A DNA stretch of 64,000 bases, taken from the NCBI RefSeq assembly GCF_003001935.1, contig NZ_PVNG01000004.1:124001-188000 (forward strand). Reading direction: 5' to 3'. This document shows, in pieces, positions 9,142-16,529 of this stretch. Position 1 is the stretch's first letter; each line of letters opens with the position of its first letter. Under the pieces are notes generated by a model. The model was not told where the DNA came from, did no database searches, and saw nothing but the letters and a program-made list of their open reading frames with translations. The translations under genes and the position numbers were made by a program. Source of the DNA: Nonomuraea fuscirosea (GTDB taxonomy: Bacteria > Actinomycetota > Actinomycetes > Streptosporangiales > Streptosporangiaceae).

Positions 9142-10102
9142 CCGGGGCGGCCCGCGGGGCCGCGTCGCCGTGCTCAAGCCGCAGGTGTTCGCCTGGGTGC
9201 AGGACTACGGCGTGTACGCCGCCGTGCTGGCGCTGCTGCTGTTCAACGTCCTGTTCACCCCCCACTTCCTCGACGCCTCCAACTTCCGCACCCAGCTCGT
9301 CCAGGTGACCCCGATCGTCATCGTCTCGCTCGGCATGGCGCTGGTGATCGGCACCCAGGGCATCGACCTGTCGGTCGGCTCGGTGATGGCGCTGGCCGCC
9401 GCGCTCGTCGTGCTCTACCTCGGGTACGGCTGGCTGCCCGCCCTGGTCGTGGCCGTGATCGGCGGCGCGGTCGTCGGGGCCGCCGGGGGAGCGCTGGTCG
9501 CCTACGTCGGGGTGCAGCCGATCGTGGCCACACTGGCGCTGCTGGTCGGCGTCCGCGGCCTGGCCAACGTCCTGGTGCCGCAGCTGGTCGAGTTCCGCAA
9601 CCCCGACCTGATCGCCCTGGGCAGCAGCTCCGTGGCCGGGATCCCGGTGATCGTGCTCATCGCGGCGGCGCTGACCGTGATCGTGCTGTTCGTGGTGCGG
9701 CGCACCACCTTCGGCCGGCAGGTGGTCGCCATCGGCGGCAACCGCTCGGCCAGCGAGCTGTCCGGCCTGCCGGTCAGGCGGGTGCTGCTGCTCGTGTACG
9801 TGATCTCCGGCCTGCTCGCCGCCCTGGCCGGCGTGCTGGCCACTGCCCGGCTGCAGGCGAGCGACCCGACCTCGCTCGGCATGTTCATCGAACTGTCGGC
9901 GATCACCGCCGTCGTCGTCGGCGGCACCCCGCTGACCGGCGGCCGGATCAGGGTGCTCAGCACCGTCATGGGCGCGCTGCTCATGCAGCTCCTCGCGGCC
10001 ACGCTGATCAAGCACAACCTGCCGCAGTCGTGGACCCAGATGGTCCAGGCGGTCATCATCCTGGCCGCCGTCTACGCCACCAGGAAGCGGGAGACCCGAT
10101 GA
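9122..10102 (+). CDS. ytfT: YtfT-like sugar ABC transporter permease
   Basis: A 326-residue membrane permease of the RbsC/BPD_transp_2 family, with about eight to ten hydrophobic segments. The conserved LGMALVIGTQGIDLSVGSV and FGRQVVAIGGNRSAS blocks identify the family. The start overlaps the ATPase gene by 20 bp, and the stop overlaps the start of the next permease in an ATGA. With that partner it forms a heterodimeric channel, as in the YtfT-YjfF galactofuranose importer. Confidence 0.85.
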   Translation: MAELTHDRGGPRGRVAVLKPQVFAWVQDYGVYAAVLALLLFNVLFTPHFLDASNFRTQLVQVTPIVIVSLGMALVIGTQGIDLSVGSVMALAAALVVLYLGYGWLPALVVAVIGGAVVGAAGGALVAYVGVQPIVATLALLVGVRGLANVLVPQLVEFRNPDLIALGSSSVAGIPVIVLIAAALTVIVLFVVRRTTFGRQVVAIGGNRSASELSGLPVRRVLLLVYVISGLLAALAGVLATARLQASDPTSLGMFIELSAITAVVVGGTPLTGGRIRVLSTVMGALLMQLLAATLIKHNLPQSWTQMVQAVIILAAVYATRKRETR

Positions 10103-11052
10103 ACCGCGAGCAGCTCAGCCGGACGCTGCAACAGCACGGCGCCGTCATGGTGCTGGGCACGCTGGTGATCGTCGGCAGCCTGGCCTTCGACTCCTTCGCC
10201 ACGCCGGCGAACGCCGCCAGCGTGGTCGTCTCCTCCTCGTTCCTGGCGATCATCGCGATCGGCATGACGTTCGTGATCATCAGTGGCGGGATCGACCTGT
10301 CCGTGGGGTCGCTGTTCGTCCTCGGCGGGGTGCTGGCGGCGTACGGGTCGCAGTACGGCATGCTCGTCGCGCTGCTGCTGCCGCTCGCGGTCTGCGGGGT
10401 CGTCGGCCTGCTGCAGGGACTGGTGATCGCGCGCACCGGCATGGCCCCGTTCATCGTGACCCTGGCCGGGCTGCTCGGCGTGCGCGGCCTGATGCTGGCG
10501 ATCTCGGACGAGGGCGCGACCACGTACCTGGTCAAGGACCGCGCCTTCGCCGCGCTCGGCCAGGGCGAGATCCTCGGCCTGTCCTACCCCGTCTACATCA
10601 CCGCCGTCCTCGCCCTGGCCGCGATGGTGCTGCTGCAGCGCACCGGCTTCGGCCAGAACGTCTACGCCATCGGCGGCAACGAGCAGGCCGCCGCCCTGAT
10701 GGGCGTGCCCGTCGCCCGGACGAAGGTGTACGTGTACGTCATGTCCGCCCTGCTGGCCGGCCTGGCGGGCGCGCTGAACGCCGCCCGGCTCTCCTCCGGG
10801 GTGACGATCCTCGGCATCGGCCTCGAACTGGACGCCATCGCCGCCGTGGTCATCGGCGGCACCCTGCTGACCGGCGGCGCGGGTGGCATCACCGGGTCGG
10901 TGGCGGGCGTGCTGCTGCTCGGCGTCATCCAGAGCCTGATCAACCAGGTCGGCAATCTGACGTCGGCGTTCCAGCAGGTGGTCAGCGGGCTGTTCCTGGC
11001 GCTCGTGGTGGTCGCGCAACGGTTGCTGAGCAAGGCGCAGCGGCTGACCTGA
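10099..11052 (+). CDS. yjfF: YjfF-like sugar ABC transporter permease
   Basis: A 317-residue second permease. Start at 10099 because ATGA overlaps the previous stop; the open frame upstream is only an extension. Family motifs are IGMTFVIISGGIDLSVGS, FGQNVYAIGGNEQAA and ELDAIAAVVIGGTLLTGG. It resembles E. coli YjfF in the FLAIIAIGMTFVI region. It is the last gene of the operon, followed by a repeated stop-codon segment and a strong terminator. Confidence 0.85.
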   Translation: MNREQLSRTLQQHGAVMVLGTLVIVGSLAFDSFATPANAASVVVSSSFLAIIAIGMTFVIISGGIDLSVGSLFVLGGVLAAYGSQYGMLVALLLPLAVCGVVGLLQGLVIARTGMAPFIVTLAGLLGVRGLMLAISDEGATTYLVKDRAFAALGQGEILGLSYPVYITAVLALAAMVLLQRTGFGQNVYAIGGNEQAAALMGVPVARTKVYVYVMSALLAGLAGALNAARLSSGVTILGIGLELDAIAAVVIGGTLLTGGAGGITGSVAGVLLLGVIQSLINQVGNLTSAFQQVVSGLFLALVVVAQRLLSKAQRLT

Positions 11053-11097
11053 AAGGCGCGGCGGCCGGCCTGAGCGAGGCGCGGCGGCCGGCTTGAG
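11034..11097 (+). repeat. Three tandem copies of the yjfF 3-prime end, stop codon included
   Basis: GGCGCAGCGGCTGACCTGA (11034-11052, the real gene end) is followed by GGCGCGGCGGCCGGCCTGA (11055-11073) and GGCGCGGCGGCCGGCTTGA (11078-11096). Each copy keeps TGA at its end. Spacings are 21 and 23 bp, so the copies are not all in one frame. Confidence 0.8.
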
Positions 11098-11098
11098 T

Positions 11099-11134
11099 CT
11101 CCGGTGTCCCCGGCCCCTCCCGGGGACACCGGAG
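11099..11134 (+). terminator. 15-bp hairpin terminator of the ABC operon
   Basis: CTCCGGTGTCCCCGG (11099-11113) pairs perfectly with 11120-11134 around the loop CCCCTC. No T-tract, as is common in high-GC actinomycetes. The minus-strand gene at 11201 also ends nearby, so the hairpin probably serves both directions. Confidence 0.85.
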
Positions 11135-11200
11135 CGTCACGGCCAGAGGCGGGATCCGGCGCTCAGAAACCGACCGCCCGCCGCGACCGATCACCCGCGA

Positions 11201-11644
11201 TCACGGTGTGGGCGGTCGCGGGCTCGTCTCGGCTGCGGTCAGCCGCTCGCTCGGCTCGGCGCGGCGGGAGCGGGCCAGAGCCAGACCGCCGAGGACCGCA
11301 CCGGCCAGGCCCAGTACCAGGGCCACGGCCGCCCCGAACACGCCGTTGCCGGTGCCGAGGCCACCGTCGGCGACGGCCAGCTTCACCGCGCCGTTGAGCC
11401 CGCCGATCAACCCCGCCGCCAGCGCCACGATGCCCGCCCTGCTTCCGGCGTCGCCGGCACGGCGGGCGGAGCGCAGCGCGAGCCAGCCGATGATCACGCC
11501 GCCGAGCGCCACCGATGCGGCCACGCTGGCCCAGATCCGCGCAGGGGTGCCGAGGAAGGTATCGACACCCTGGCCCGCGCATTCCGCCGGCGTCGTACAG
11601 ACAGGCGAGACCACCTGTGCGGCAAGTGCGACCAGGACAGACAT
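11201..11644 (-). CDS. Small multipass membrane protein, DUF6223-like
   Basis: A 147-residue membrane protein. ATG at 11644 is preferred over one 13 codons earlier because GAAGGGA lies upstream and a hydrophobic N-terminus follows (MSVLVALAAQVV). Three Ala/Gly/Leu-rich segments are visible (WASVAASVALGGVIIGWLAL, IVALAAGLIGGL, VALVLGLAGAVLGGLAL). An external CTTPAECAGQG loop could form a disulphide. The layout resembles the actinobacterial DUF6223 family; this is from memory and is tentative. Function unknown. Confidence 0.6.
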   Translation of the reverse strand: MSVLVALAAQVVSPVCTTPAECAGQGVDTFLGTPARIWASVAASVALGGVIIGWLALRSARRAGDAGSRAGIVALAAGLIGGLNGAVKLAVADGGLGTGNGVFGAAVALVLGLAGAVLGGLALARSRRAEPSERLTAAETSPRPPTP

Positions 11645-11947
11645 GGAGGATCCCTTCGACCGGACGATGGGCGCCCGCGGCATGTGCGTCGCGGTGGCTC
11701 GGCCTGGGCCGGCCGAGGCACCGGTGAGGAGCGCGAGCGCCTGGGCGGTGCTTCACGGACTCGATCCTCGCGTGGTCGAGGCGGGCGCGGCCTCCGCCGG
11801 CGGACGGCGGCTTCTACGCAGTTCCGCGTAGACGGCTAGTGCCTCGGTACTCCCGTCGTCGTAGGCGGCCGCGCGCCTGGGCGGAGGTTTCTCGCGGGCG
11901 GCAACCGGAGGATCCCGGCATGAAAGACCGCGCCGTGTCGTCGTCGG
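11645..11947. other. Gap without a gene
   Basis: About 300 bases between the small membrane protein start and the pirin stop. No coding signal is supported. It contains a 7-bp inverted repeat at 11813-11832, listed separately. Confidence 0.5.
11813..11832. promoter_or_regulatory. 20-bp palindrome TCTACGC-N6-GCGTAGA
   Basis: Perfect 7-bp arms around AGTTCC, in the gap between pirin and the small membrane protein. The spacing suits a dimeric repressor such as TetR. It lies about 170 bp upstream of the membrane-protein start and 115 bp downstream of pirin. It could instead be a weak terminator for pirin. Confidence 0.45.
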
Positions 11948-12970
11948 TCAGCGCACCCGGCCGCGCGGCTTGAGGCGGGTGCCGGGCAGGACGGGCGCGG
12001 GGAGCGGGGCGCCGCCGAAGCCCTCGACGGCGCCGAACCCCTCGCCCTCCGCCCACTCCTTGCGGAACGCGGCGATCTCGTCGTGGGAGCGCCCGACGAA
12101 GTTCCACCACATGACCAGTTCCTCCCCGAACGGCTCACCGCCGATCAGCAGCACCCGCCCGCGCCCCGACAACCGCACCGCCGCCCGCCCCGGCGGCAGG
12201 TACACCAGCGGCCCGTACTCCAGCGGCCCGTACTCCAGCGGCCCGTACTCCAGCGGCCCGTACTCCAGCGGCCCGTACTCCAGCGGCCCGTACTCCAGCG
12301 GCCCGGACTCCGACGGCCCGGGCCCCACCAGGGCCGCCTCGCCGTCGAGCAGCAGCAGCCCGTGCTCGTACGCCGGATCCAGCGGCACCTCGCCCGTGCC
12401 GTCCACGGCCACCTCGGCCCCGACGAGCGGGCTGTAGGCGGTCGCGGGTGAGGTCACCCCGCCCAGCGACCCCATGACGACCGTCGCCGCGAAGCCGGGA
12501 CCCGACAGCACGGGCAGGTCCGGATGGTGCTCGAAGCCCGGCCCGGTGTGCCGGTGCGCGTCGGGCAGCGCCACCCAGAGCTGCACCCCGTGCAGCACCG
12601 TCTCCGGCGACTCCTCCGAGTGGGAGATGCCGCGCCCCGCGGTCATGAGATTGAGCTGCCCAGGGCGGATCTCCTGCAGCGTGCCCAGGCTGTCGCGATA
12701 CAGCACCTCGCCGGCGACCAGCCAGCTCACCGTCTGCAGGCCGGTGTGCGGATGCGGCGGCACGCGCATGGTGGCCCGCTGCGGCCCGTACGCGTCCACG
12801 AAGCACCACGCGCCGATCATCCGCCGGTGGGCGCCGGGCAGGGTCCTGCGCACGGTCATCGCACGCGGCCCGCCCAGCGGCACCTCGCGTCCGGTCAGCA
12901 CCTCGGCGCCCTCGCCCGTGCCGGTGGTGGCGCAGCGGATCTCCCGCGGGTCACGCTCCAGGTTGCTCAC
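11948..12970 (-). CDS. Pirin-family cupin protein with a pentapeptide expansion
   Basis: A 340-residue pirin (bicupin) protein. The N-terminal cupin has the metal-binding block PPHPHTGLQTVSWL and GRGISHSEES, conserved in pirins with iron or quercetinase-like activity. GTG start with GGGG upstream. Between the cupin domains the chain contains LEYGP repeated six times (residues about 220-250), encoded by six perfect 15-bp copies. Ordinary pirins are about 290-320 residues, so the repeat accounts for the extra length. The C-terminal pirin domain follows (LVMWWNFVGRSHDEI). No operon partners. Confidence 0.85.
   Translation of the reverse strand: MSNLERDPREIRCATTGTGEGAEVLTGREVPLGGPRAMTVRRTLPGAHRRMIGAWCFVDAYGPQRATMRVPPHPHTGLQTVSWLVAGEVLYRDSLGTLQEIRPGQLNLMTAGRGISHSEESPETVLHGVQLWVALPDAHRHTGPGFEHHPDLPVLSGPGFAATVVMGSLGGVTSPATAYSPLVGAEVAVDGTGEVPLDPAYEHGLLLLDGEAALVGPGPSESGPLEYGPLEYGPLEYGPLEYGPLEYGPLEYGPLVYLPPGRAAVRLSGRGRVLLIGGEPFGEELVMWWNFVGRSHDEIAAFRKEWAEGEGFGAVEGFGGAPLPAPVLPGTRLKPRGRVR
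12211..12300. repeat. Six perfect 15-bp tandem repeats inside the pirin gene
   Basis: The unit GCCCGTACTCCAGCG is repeated exactly from 12211 to 12300. Degenerate copies flank it at 12196-12210 and 12301-12315. The unit keeps the frame and encodes LEYGP on the minus strand. Perfect identity implies recent slippage expansion. Confidence 0.95.
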
Positions 12971-13011
12971 GCCCCGACTTTACGTTCCCGAGGCCATGGG
13001 GGAGCCCGCCG

Positions 13012-14133
13012 TCAGCTGAGCATCTCCCACCAGCCCTCGACCGCAGGGACGGCCGAGACGTCGACGGCCTCGCCCGGCCGCGGGACGGCGATGCGCACGT
13101 CGCGGGCCTTGGCCTCGCGCCACAGCCGGTCCACCGGCTCGCCCCACGGATGCAGGGCCAGCGTGAACGTGGCCCAGTGCACCGGCAGCAGCACCCCGCC
13201 GCCCAGGTCGAGGTGGGCCTGGACGGCCTGCTCCGGGTCCATGTGGATGTCCGGCCAGGACGGGCTGTACGCGCCGATCGGCATCAGCGTCAGGTCGAAC
13301 GGCCCGTGCGCCGAGCCGATGCCCCGGTAACCCGCGAAGTAGCCGGAGTCGCCCGCGTAGAACACCCGCCTGGCCGCGCCGATGACCACCCACGAGCCCC
13401 AGAGCGTGTCGTTGCGGGTGAAGGAGCGGCCGGAGAAGTGGCGGGCCGCCGTGGCCACGAACCGCAGCCCCGCGACCTCGGCCTCCTCGTTCCAGTCCAG
13501 CTCGATGATCCGGAACGCCGGCACGCCCCACCGCTCCAGATGCGCCCCGATGCCCAGCGGCACCAGGAACGGGGCCTTCTGCGTGCGCGTCAGCCTGAGC
13601 ACCGTGGTCCGGTCGAGGTGGTCGTAGTGGTCGTGCGAGATCGCGATCGCGTCCACCTCGGGCAGCTCCTGCAGCTCCACCGGCACCGGGTGGTGCCGCT
13701 TGGGGCCGACGAACTGCGAGGGGGAGGGCCGCCTGCTCCACACCGGGTCGAACAGCACCCGCCGGCCCTCGATCTCCACCAGCGTGGAGGCGTGGCCGTA
13801 CCAGACGGCGCGCACCCCGTCGGCGGGCGGCGGGTCGGCGGGCGGGATCCGCAGCGGGACGGGCCCGGCCGGATGGCGCTGGCTCCTGTCCTTGGCCAGC
13901 TCGCCGAGCAGCCCGACGGGCGGCGCGGTCATCAGGGCCGCGCCCTCGGGCATCGAGTTCACGAACGTGCCGTCCCTGAACTGCGGCGAGTGCCGTATCC
14001 TCGTCGCCCGTTCCGGTCCCGACGCCAGCGGCCGCACGCCCAGCTCGGCGGGCAGATCGCGCAGCGCCCACCCGGCCGCGGCGAGGACCGCGCCGCCCGC
14101 GAGGATCCGCCGTGCCGTCCGCATCCCTGCCAT
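13012..14133 (-). CDS. MBL-fold metallo-hydrolase, NAPE-PLD/UlaG-like
   Basis: A 373-residue metallo-beta-lactamase-fold protein. The metal motif is SHDHYDHLD. It is preceded by WYGHASTLVEIEGRRVLFDPVW and followed by YAGDSGYF and PIGAYSP, the pattern of the N-acyl-phosphatidylethanolamine phospholipase D-like group. The N-terminus (ILAGGAVLAAAGWALRDL) is hydrophobic and may anchor the protein in the membrane. The substrate is not predictable. It lies 86 bp downstream of the SDR gene on the same strand, behind a hairpin and a nested palindrome, so it probably has its own promoter. Confidence 0.82.
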   Translation of the reverse strand: MAGMRTARRILAGGAVLAAAGWALRDLPAELGVRPLASGPERATRIRHSPQFRDGTFVNSMPEGAALMTAPPVGLLGELAKDRSQRHPAGPVPLRIPPADPPPADGVRAVWYGHASTLVEIEGRRVLFDPVWSRRPSPSQFVGPKRHHPVPVELQELPEVDAIAISHDHYDHLDRTTVLRLTRTQKAPFLVPLGIGAHLERWGVPAFRIIELDWNEEAEVAGLRFVATAARHFSGRSFTRNDTLWGSWVVIGAARRVFYAGDSGYFAGYRGIGSAHGPFDLTLMPIGAYSPSWPDIHMDPEQAVQAHLDLGGGVLLPVHWATFTLALHPWGEPVDRLWREAKARDVRIAVPRPGEAVDVSAVPAVEGWWEMLS

Positions 14134-14160
14134 AGCCCACTCTCCCCTGCAAGCTTCTTC

Positions 14161-14181
14161 GTCCCGCTCAGCGGGCGGGAC
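14161..14181 (-). terminator. 7-bp hairpin after the SDR gene
   Basis: GTCCCGC (14161-14167) pairs with GCGGGAC (14175-14181). It lies about 40 bases after the SDR stop in the direction of transcription and before the MBL gene. Probably a weak intergenic terminator. Confidence 0.5.
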
Positions 14182-14194
14182 TCCCCGGTGTTTC

Positions 14195-14219
14195 CCTATC
14201 TACGATATATCGCGATAGG
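14195..14219. promoter_or_regulatory. Nested palindrome upstream of the MBL hydrolase gene
   Basis: CCTATC-TA-CGATATATCG-C-GATAGG: a perfect 10-bp palindrome (14203-14212) inside a 6-bp inverted repeat. AT-rich CGATATATCG cores resemble operators of PadR-type regulators; that assignment is from memory. It touches the SDR stop codon and lies about 60 bp upstream of the MBL start, where it could overlap a promoter. Confidence 0.5.
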
Positions 14220-15005
14220 TCAGACGGTTTTCACCGCACCGCCGTCGATGAGGAAGTCGGCCCCCGTGACGCTCGCGGCATGCGGCGACGCCAGCCATGT
14301 CACGAGCGAGGCGACCTCTTCCGGCTCGACGAACCTACCGGTCGTCATTCCGGTGCCCGACGGCAGCCCTGCCAGGAACGCATCCAGGTCCACGCCGTGG
14401 GCGGCGGCCAGCGCGGCGCCGTACCTGCCGGGGTCCTCCCACAGCGAGGTGCGGGTGGCGCCCGGCGAGACCGTGGTGACCCTCACTCCCTGCGGGCCGA
14501 ACTCCTCGGCCAGCGCCTTGCTCAGCGCGGTCAGCGCCGCCTTGGCCGTCGCGTAGTGGACCGGCCCGCCGCTCGGCGTGTGCGCGCTGGTGGAGGAGAT
14601 GTTGATCACAGTGCCGTGCCGCCGGATCAGGCTCGGGACGGCGGCGCGGGTGGCGCGTACGGCGCTGAGGAAGTTCAGGTCGTAGAGCTGCCGCCACTGC
14701 TCGTCGCTCAGGCTCAGGAACCCGAACGCCTCGTCGCTCGCGTCGCCGCCGCCCACGTTGTTGACCAGCAGGTCGATCTCGCCCAGCTCGGACAGCGCCC
14801 GGTCGATCACCGCGCCGGGGCCGGCGGCGGTGGACAGGTCGGCCGTGACCGGCACGGCGCCGGTCTCCTTCAGTTCGGGGGTGATCGTCCGGGCGGCGGC
14901 GACGACCCGCATGCCCTCGCCGATCAGCGCCTTGACGACGGCCAGGCCGATGCCCCTGCTCGCGCCGGTGACGACGGCGGTCCTGCCGCTGAGTCCCATG
15001 TCCAT
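14220..15005 (-). CDS. SDR-family oxidoreductase
   Basis: A 261-residue classical short-chain dehydrogenase. The NAD(P) site is TGASRGIG and the NNVG motif is present. The catalytic set is S (INISSTSAHT) and YxxxK (HYATAKAAL), and the C-terminal VTGADFLIDGGA block is typical. Start at 15005 (MDMGLSG) because AAGGAC precedes it. It is divergent from a TetR regulator, with a clean palindrome between them, so it is very likely the regulator's target. The substrate is unknown; such pairs often deal with toxic small molecules. Confidence 0.9.
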   Translation of the reverse strand: MDMGLSGRTAVVTGASRGIGLAVVKALIGEGMRVVAAARTITPELKETGAVPVTADLSTAAGPGAVIDRALSELGEIDLLVNNVGGGDASDEAFGFLSLSDEQWRQLYDLNFLSAVRATRAAVPSLIRRHGTVINISSTSAHTPSGGPVHYATAKAALTALSKALAEEFGPQGVRVTTVSPGATRTSLWEDPGRYGAALAAAHGVDLDAFLAGLPSGTGMTTGRFVEPEEVASLVTWLASPHAASVTGADFLIDGGAVKTV

Positions 15006-15055
15006 GGTGGTACGTCCTTCCGCTATGTGCGTCAGTTGCGATGCGTCGAACATAC

Positions 15056-15081
15056 GACTTGCAACACTGGTGATGCAAGTC
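15056..15081. promoter_or_regulatory. TetR operator between the SDR and TetR genes
   Basis: GACTTGCA (15056-15063) and TGCAAGTC (15074-15081) form a perfect 8-bp inverted repeat with a 10-bp spacer. It sits in the 112-bp divergent gap, 36 bp from the TetR start and 51 bp from the SDR start. Geometry and location fit autoregulation plus control of the SDR. Confidence 0.75.
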
Positions 15082-15117
15082 TGCGGGAAAGGGTGACCGT
15101 GGAGTATCCTTCGAGGC

Positions 15118-15687
15118 ATGAGTGGGACGACCCGGGCGCTGCGGTCCGACGCCGAGCGGACGGTGCGCATGATCCTGGAGGCGGCCGAGCGCGTGCTCAG
15201 CAGAAACCCGGCGGCCAGCATGGAGCAGATCGCCGAGGCCGCCGGAGTGGCGCGCACGACCGTGCACCGGCGCTTCGCCTCCAGGGAGGCGCTGGTGGAG
15301 GCCATGGCGAGATGGGCCACCCAGAACTTCGCCGAGGCCGTCGACGCGGCCTCCCCCGAGAGCGCGCCGCCGCTCGTCGCGCTCTACCAGGTCACGGCCA
15401 ACGTGCTCCGCGTCAAGATCGACTGGGGTTTCACAATGCGGGTCATGGACGCCGACCCCGAGGCGGGCCGGGTGCACGCGGACATCTCGGAGCGCTGCGA
15501 CCGGCTGCTGATCAGGGCCAGGGACGCCGGCGTGCTGCGGGCCGACGCCGATCTCGACTGGACCAAGCGGGTCTTCTACGCGCTGCTCCACGAGGCCGCC
15601 GCGTACCGTGACGAGGACCCCGACGTGCTGGCCACCCGGGTGGTGGACACCCTGCTCAGGGGCGCCGGCACCGGCCGCGGCCTGTAG
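15118..15687 (+). CDS. TetR-family transcriptional regulator
   Basis: A 189-residue repressor. The N-terminal HTH covers residues about 12-58 (ILEAAERVLSRNPAASMEQIAEAAGVARTTVHRRFASREALVEA). The C-terminal ligand domain is helical with the usual low conservation. ATG start 112 bp from the divergent SDR start, with the palindrome described above between them. Its stop is 27 bp from the stop of the convergent DUF3152 gene. It most likely represses the SDR gene and itself. Confidence 0.9.
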   Translation: MSGTTRALRSDAERTVRMILEAAERVLSRNPAASMEQIAEAAGVARTTVHRRFASREALVEAMARWATQNFAEAVDAASPESAPPLVALYQVTANVLRVKIDWGFTMRVMDADPEAGRVHADISERCDRLLIRARDAGVLRADADLDWTKRVFYALLHEAAAYRDEDPDVLATRVVDTLLRGAGTGRGL

Positions 15688-15714
15688 CCGGCGCTCGGCC
15701 GGGCCGCGAGACGG

Positions 15715-16428
15715 TCAGCGCTCGTCCGGGATGCGGTGGGGGTGGGGCCACGGGTTGGGGCGGCAGCGGCCCAGCGACTTCGACTGCTGCGTCATGACGG
15801 GGGCCAGGCGGCCGGGCCCCGGACAGTGGCGGTGGTGGTGGCCCAGGCCGTGGCCGACCTCGTGGCTGATCAGGTAGCGGCGGTAGGCGGTCAGGTCGCC
15901 GTCGTACTGCGGCACCCCCTCGGCCCAGCGCAGGGCGTTGATGACCGAGCGGCGGCCGTTCCAGCAGGACAGCTCGCCTCCCGTGCGCAGCGGCAGGCAC
16001 TGCCGGATCGTCATGCGCGGGCTGGACAGGGCGACGCGGACGCGTACCGGGCCCGAGTCGACCCGCTCGAACCTGGCCCAGCCGCGTACGTCGTTGAGCG
16101 TGCGGTGCACCTCGGCGGCGAAGCCGGCCGGATCGAAAGGGAGCCCCCGCTCGACCTCGACGAGATACCGCACCACCGCCCCCCGGCCCGGCCTCGCGGG
16201 CGCGCCGCCGCGCACGACCGCGTAACGGCCGGACGCGGAGTGCGGCACCCGCACCCGCTCGGGCACGCCGGGCGCGAGCGGCTTCGGCGTAGCACCGGCC
16301 GGCGGGGTGGGCGGTGGCGCGGGTGTTCCCGACGCGGCGCCCGGCGGTCCGGGGGCGGACGGTTCCGGGGTGCAGGCGGTGGCCGCCACGAGCAGCACCA
16401 GGAGCAGCGGAAGGACGAGCGGCGGCAC
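15715..16428 (-). CDS. DUF3152 zinc metalloprotease-like lipoprotein
   Basis: A 237-residue secreted lipoprotein. It begins with a hydrophobic signal ending in a lipobox (VAATAC, Cys at residue 19), followed by a Pro/Ala-rich linker. The C-terminal domain contains HEVGHGLGHHH, a metzincin-type zinc site HExxHxxGxxH, as in actinobacterial DUF3152 proteins. Conserved cysteines (RQCLPL, LSCWNG, HRHCPG) may form disulphides. GTG start 5 nt from GGGGAGG. That site is completely paired in a 9-bp hairpin (16434-16460), which suggests translational control. The substrate is unknown. Confidence 0.85.
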   Translation of the reverse strand: MPPLVLPLLLVLLVAATACTPEPSAPGPPGAASGTPAPPPTPPAGATPKPLAPGVPERVRVPHSASGRYAVVRGGAPARPGRGAVVRYLVEVERGLPFDPAGFAAEVHRTLNDVRGWARFERVDSGPVRVRVALSSPRMTIRQCLPLRTGGELSCWNGRRSVINALRWAEGVPQYDGDLTAYRRYLISHEVGHGLGHHHRHCPGPGRLAPVMTQQSKSLGRCRPNPWPHPHRIPDER

Positions 16429-16433
16429 GGCAG

Positions 16434-16460
16434 CCTCCCCACGAAGTCGCGGTGGGGAGG
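16434..16460 (-). promoter_or_regulatory. Hairpin sequestering the ribosome-binding site of the DUF3152 gene
   Basis: In the transcript, CCUCCCCAC (16460-16452) pairs with GUGGGGAGG (16442-16434) across a 9-nt loop. The second arm is the Shine-Dalgarno itself, 5 nt before the GTG at 16428. A 9-bp GC-rich stem would block ribosome entry unless opened. It could be an RNA thermometer, a protein-bound switch or a platform for a small RNA. Confidence 0.75.
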
Positions 16461-16529
16461 TATCCGATCTTACGTGGCTGCTTGTCGCGCTTAAGGGGCA
16501 GGGGTAGTGGATCTACCAGGTTGTCGGAT

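Noticed and set aside
12211-12300. Possible CRISPR-like array
   Set aside because: Copies are contiguous 15-mers with no spacers, inside a coding frame.
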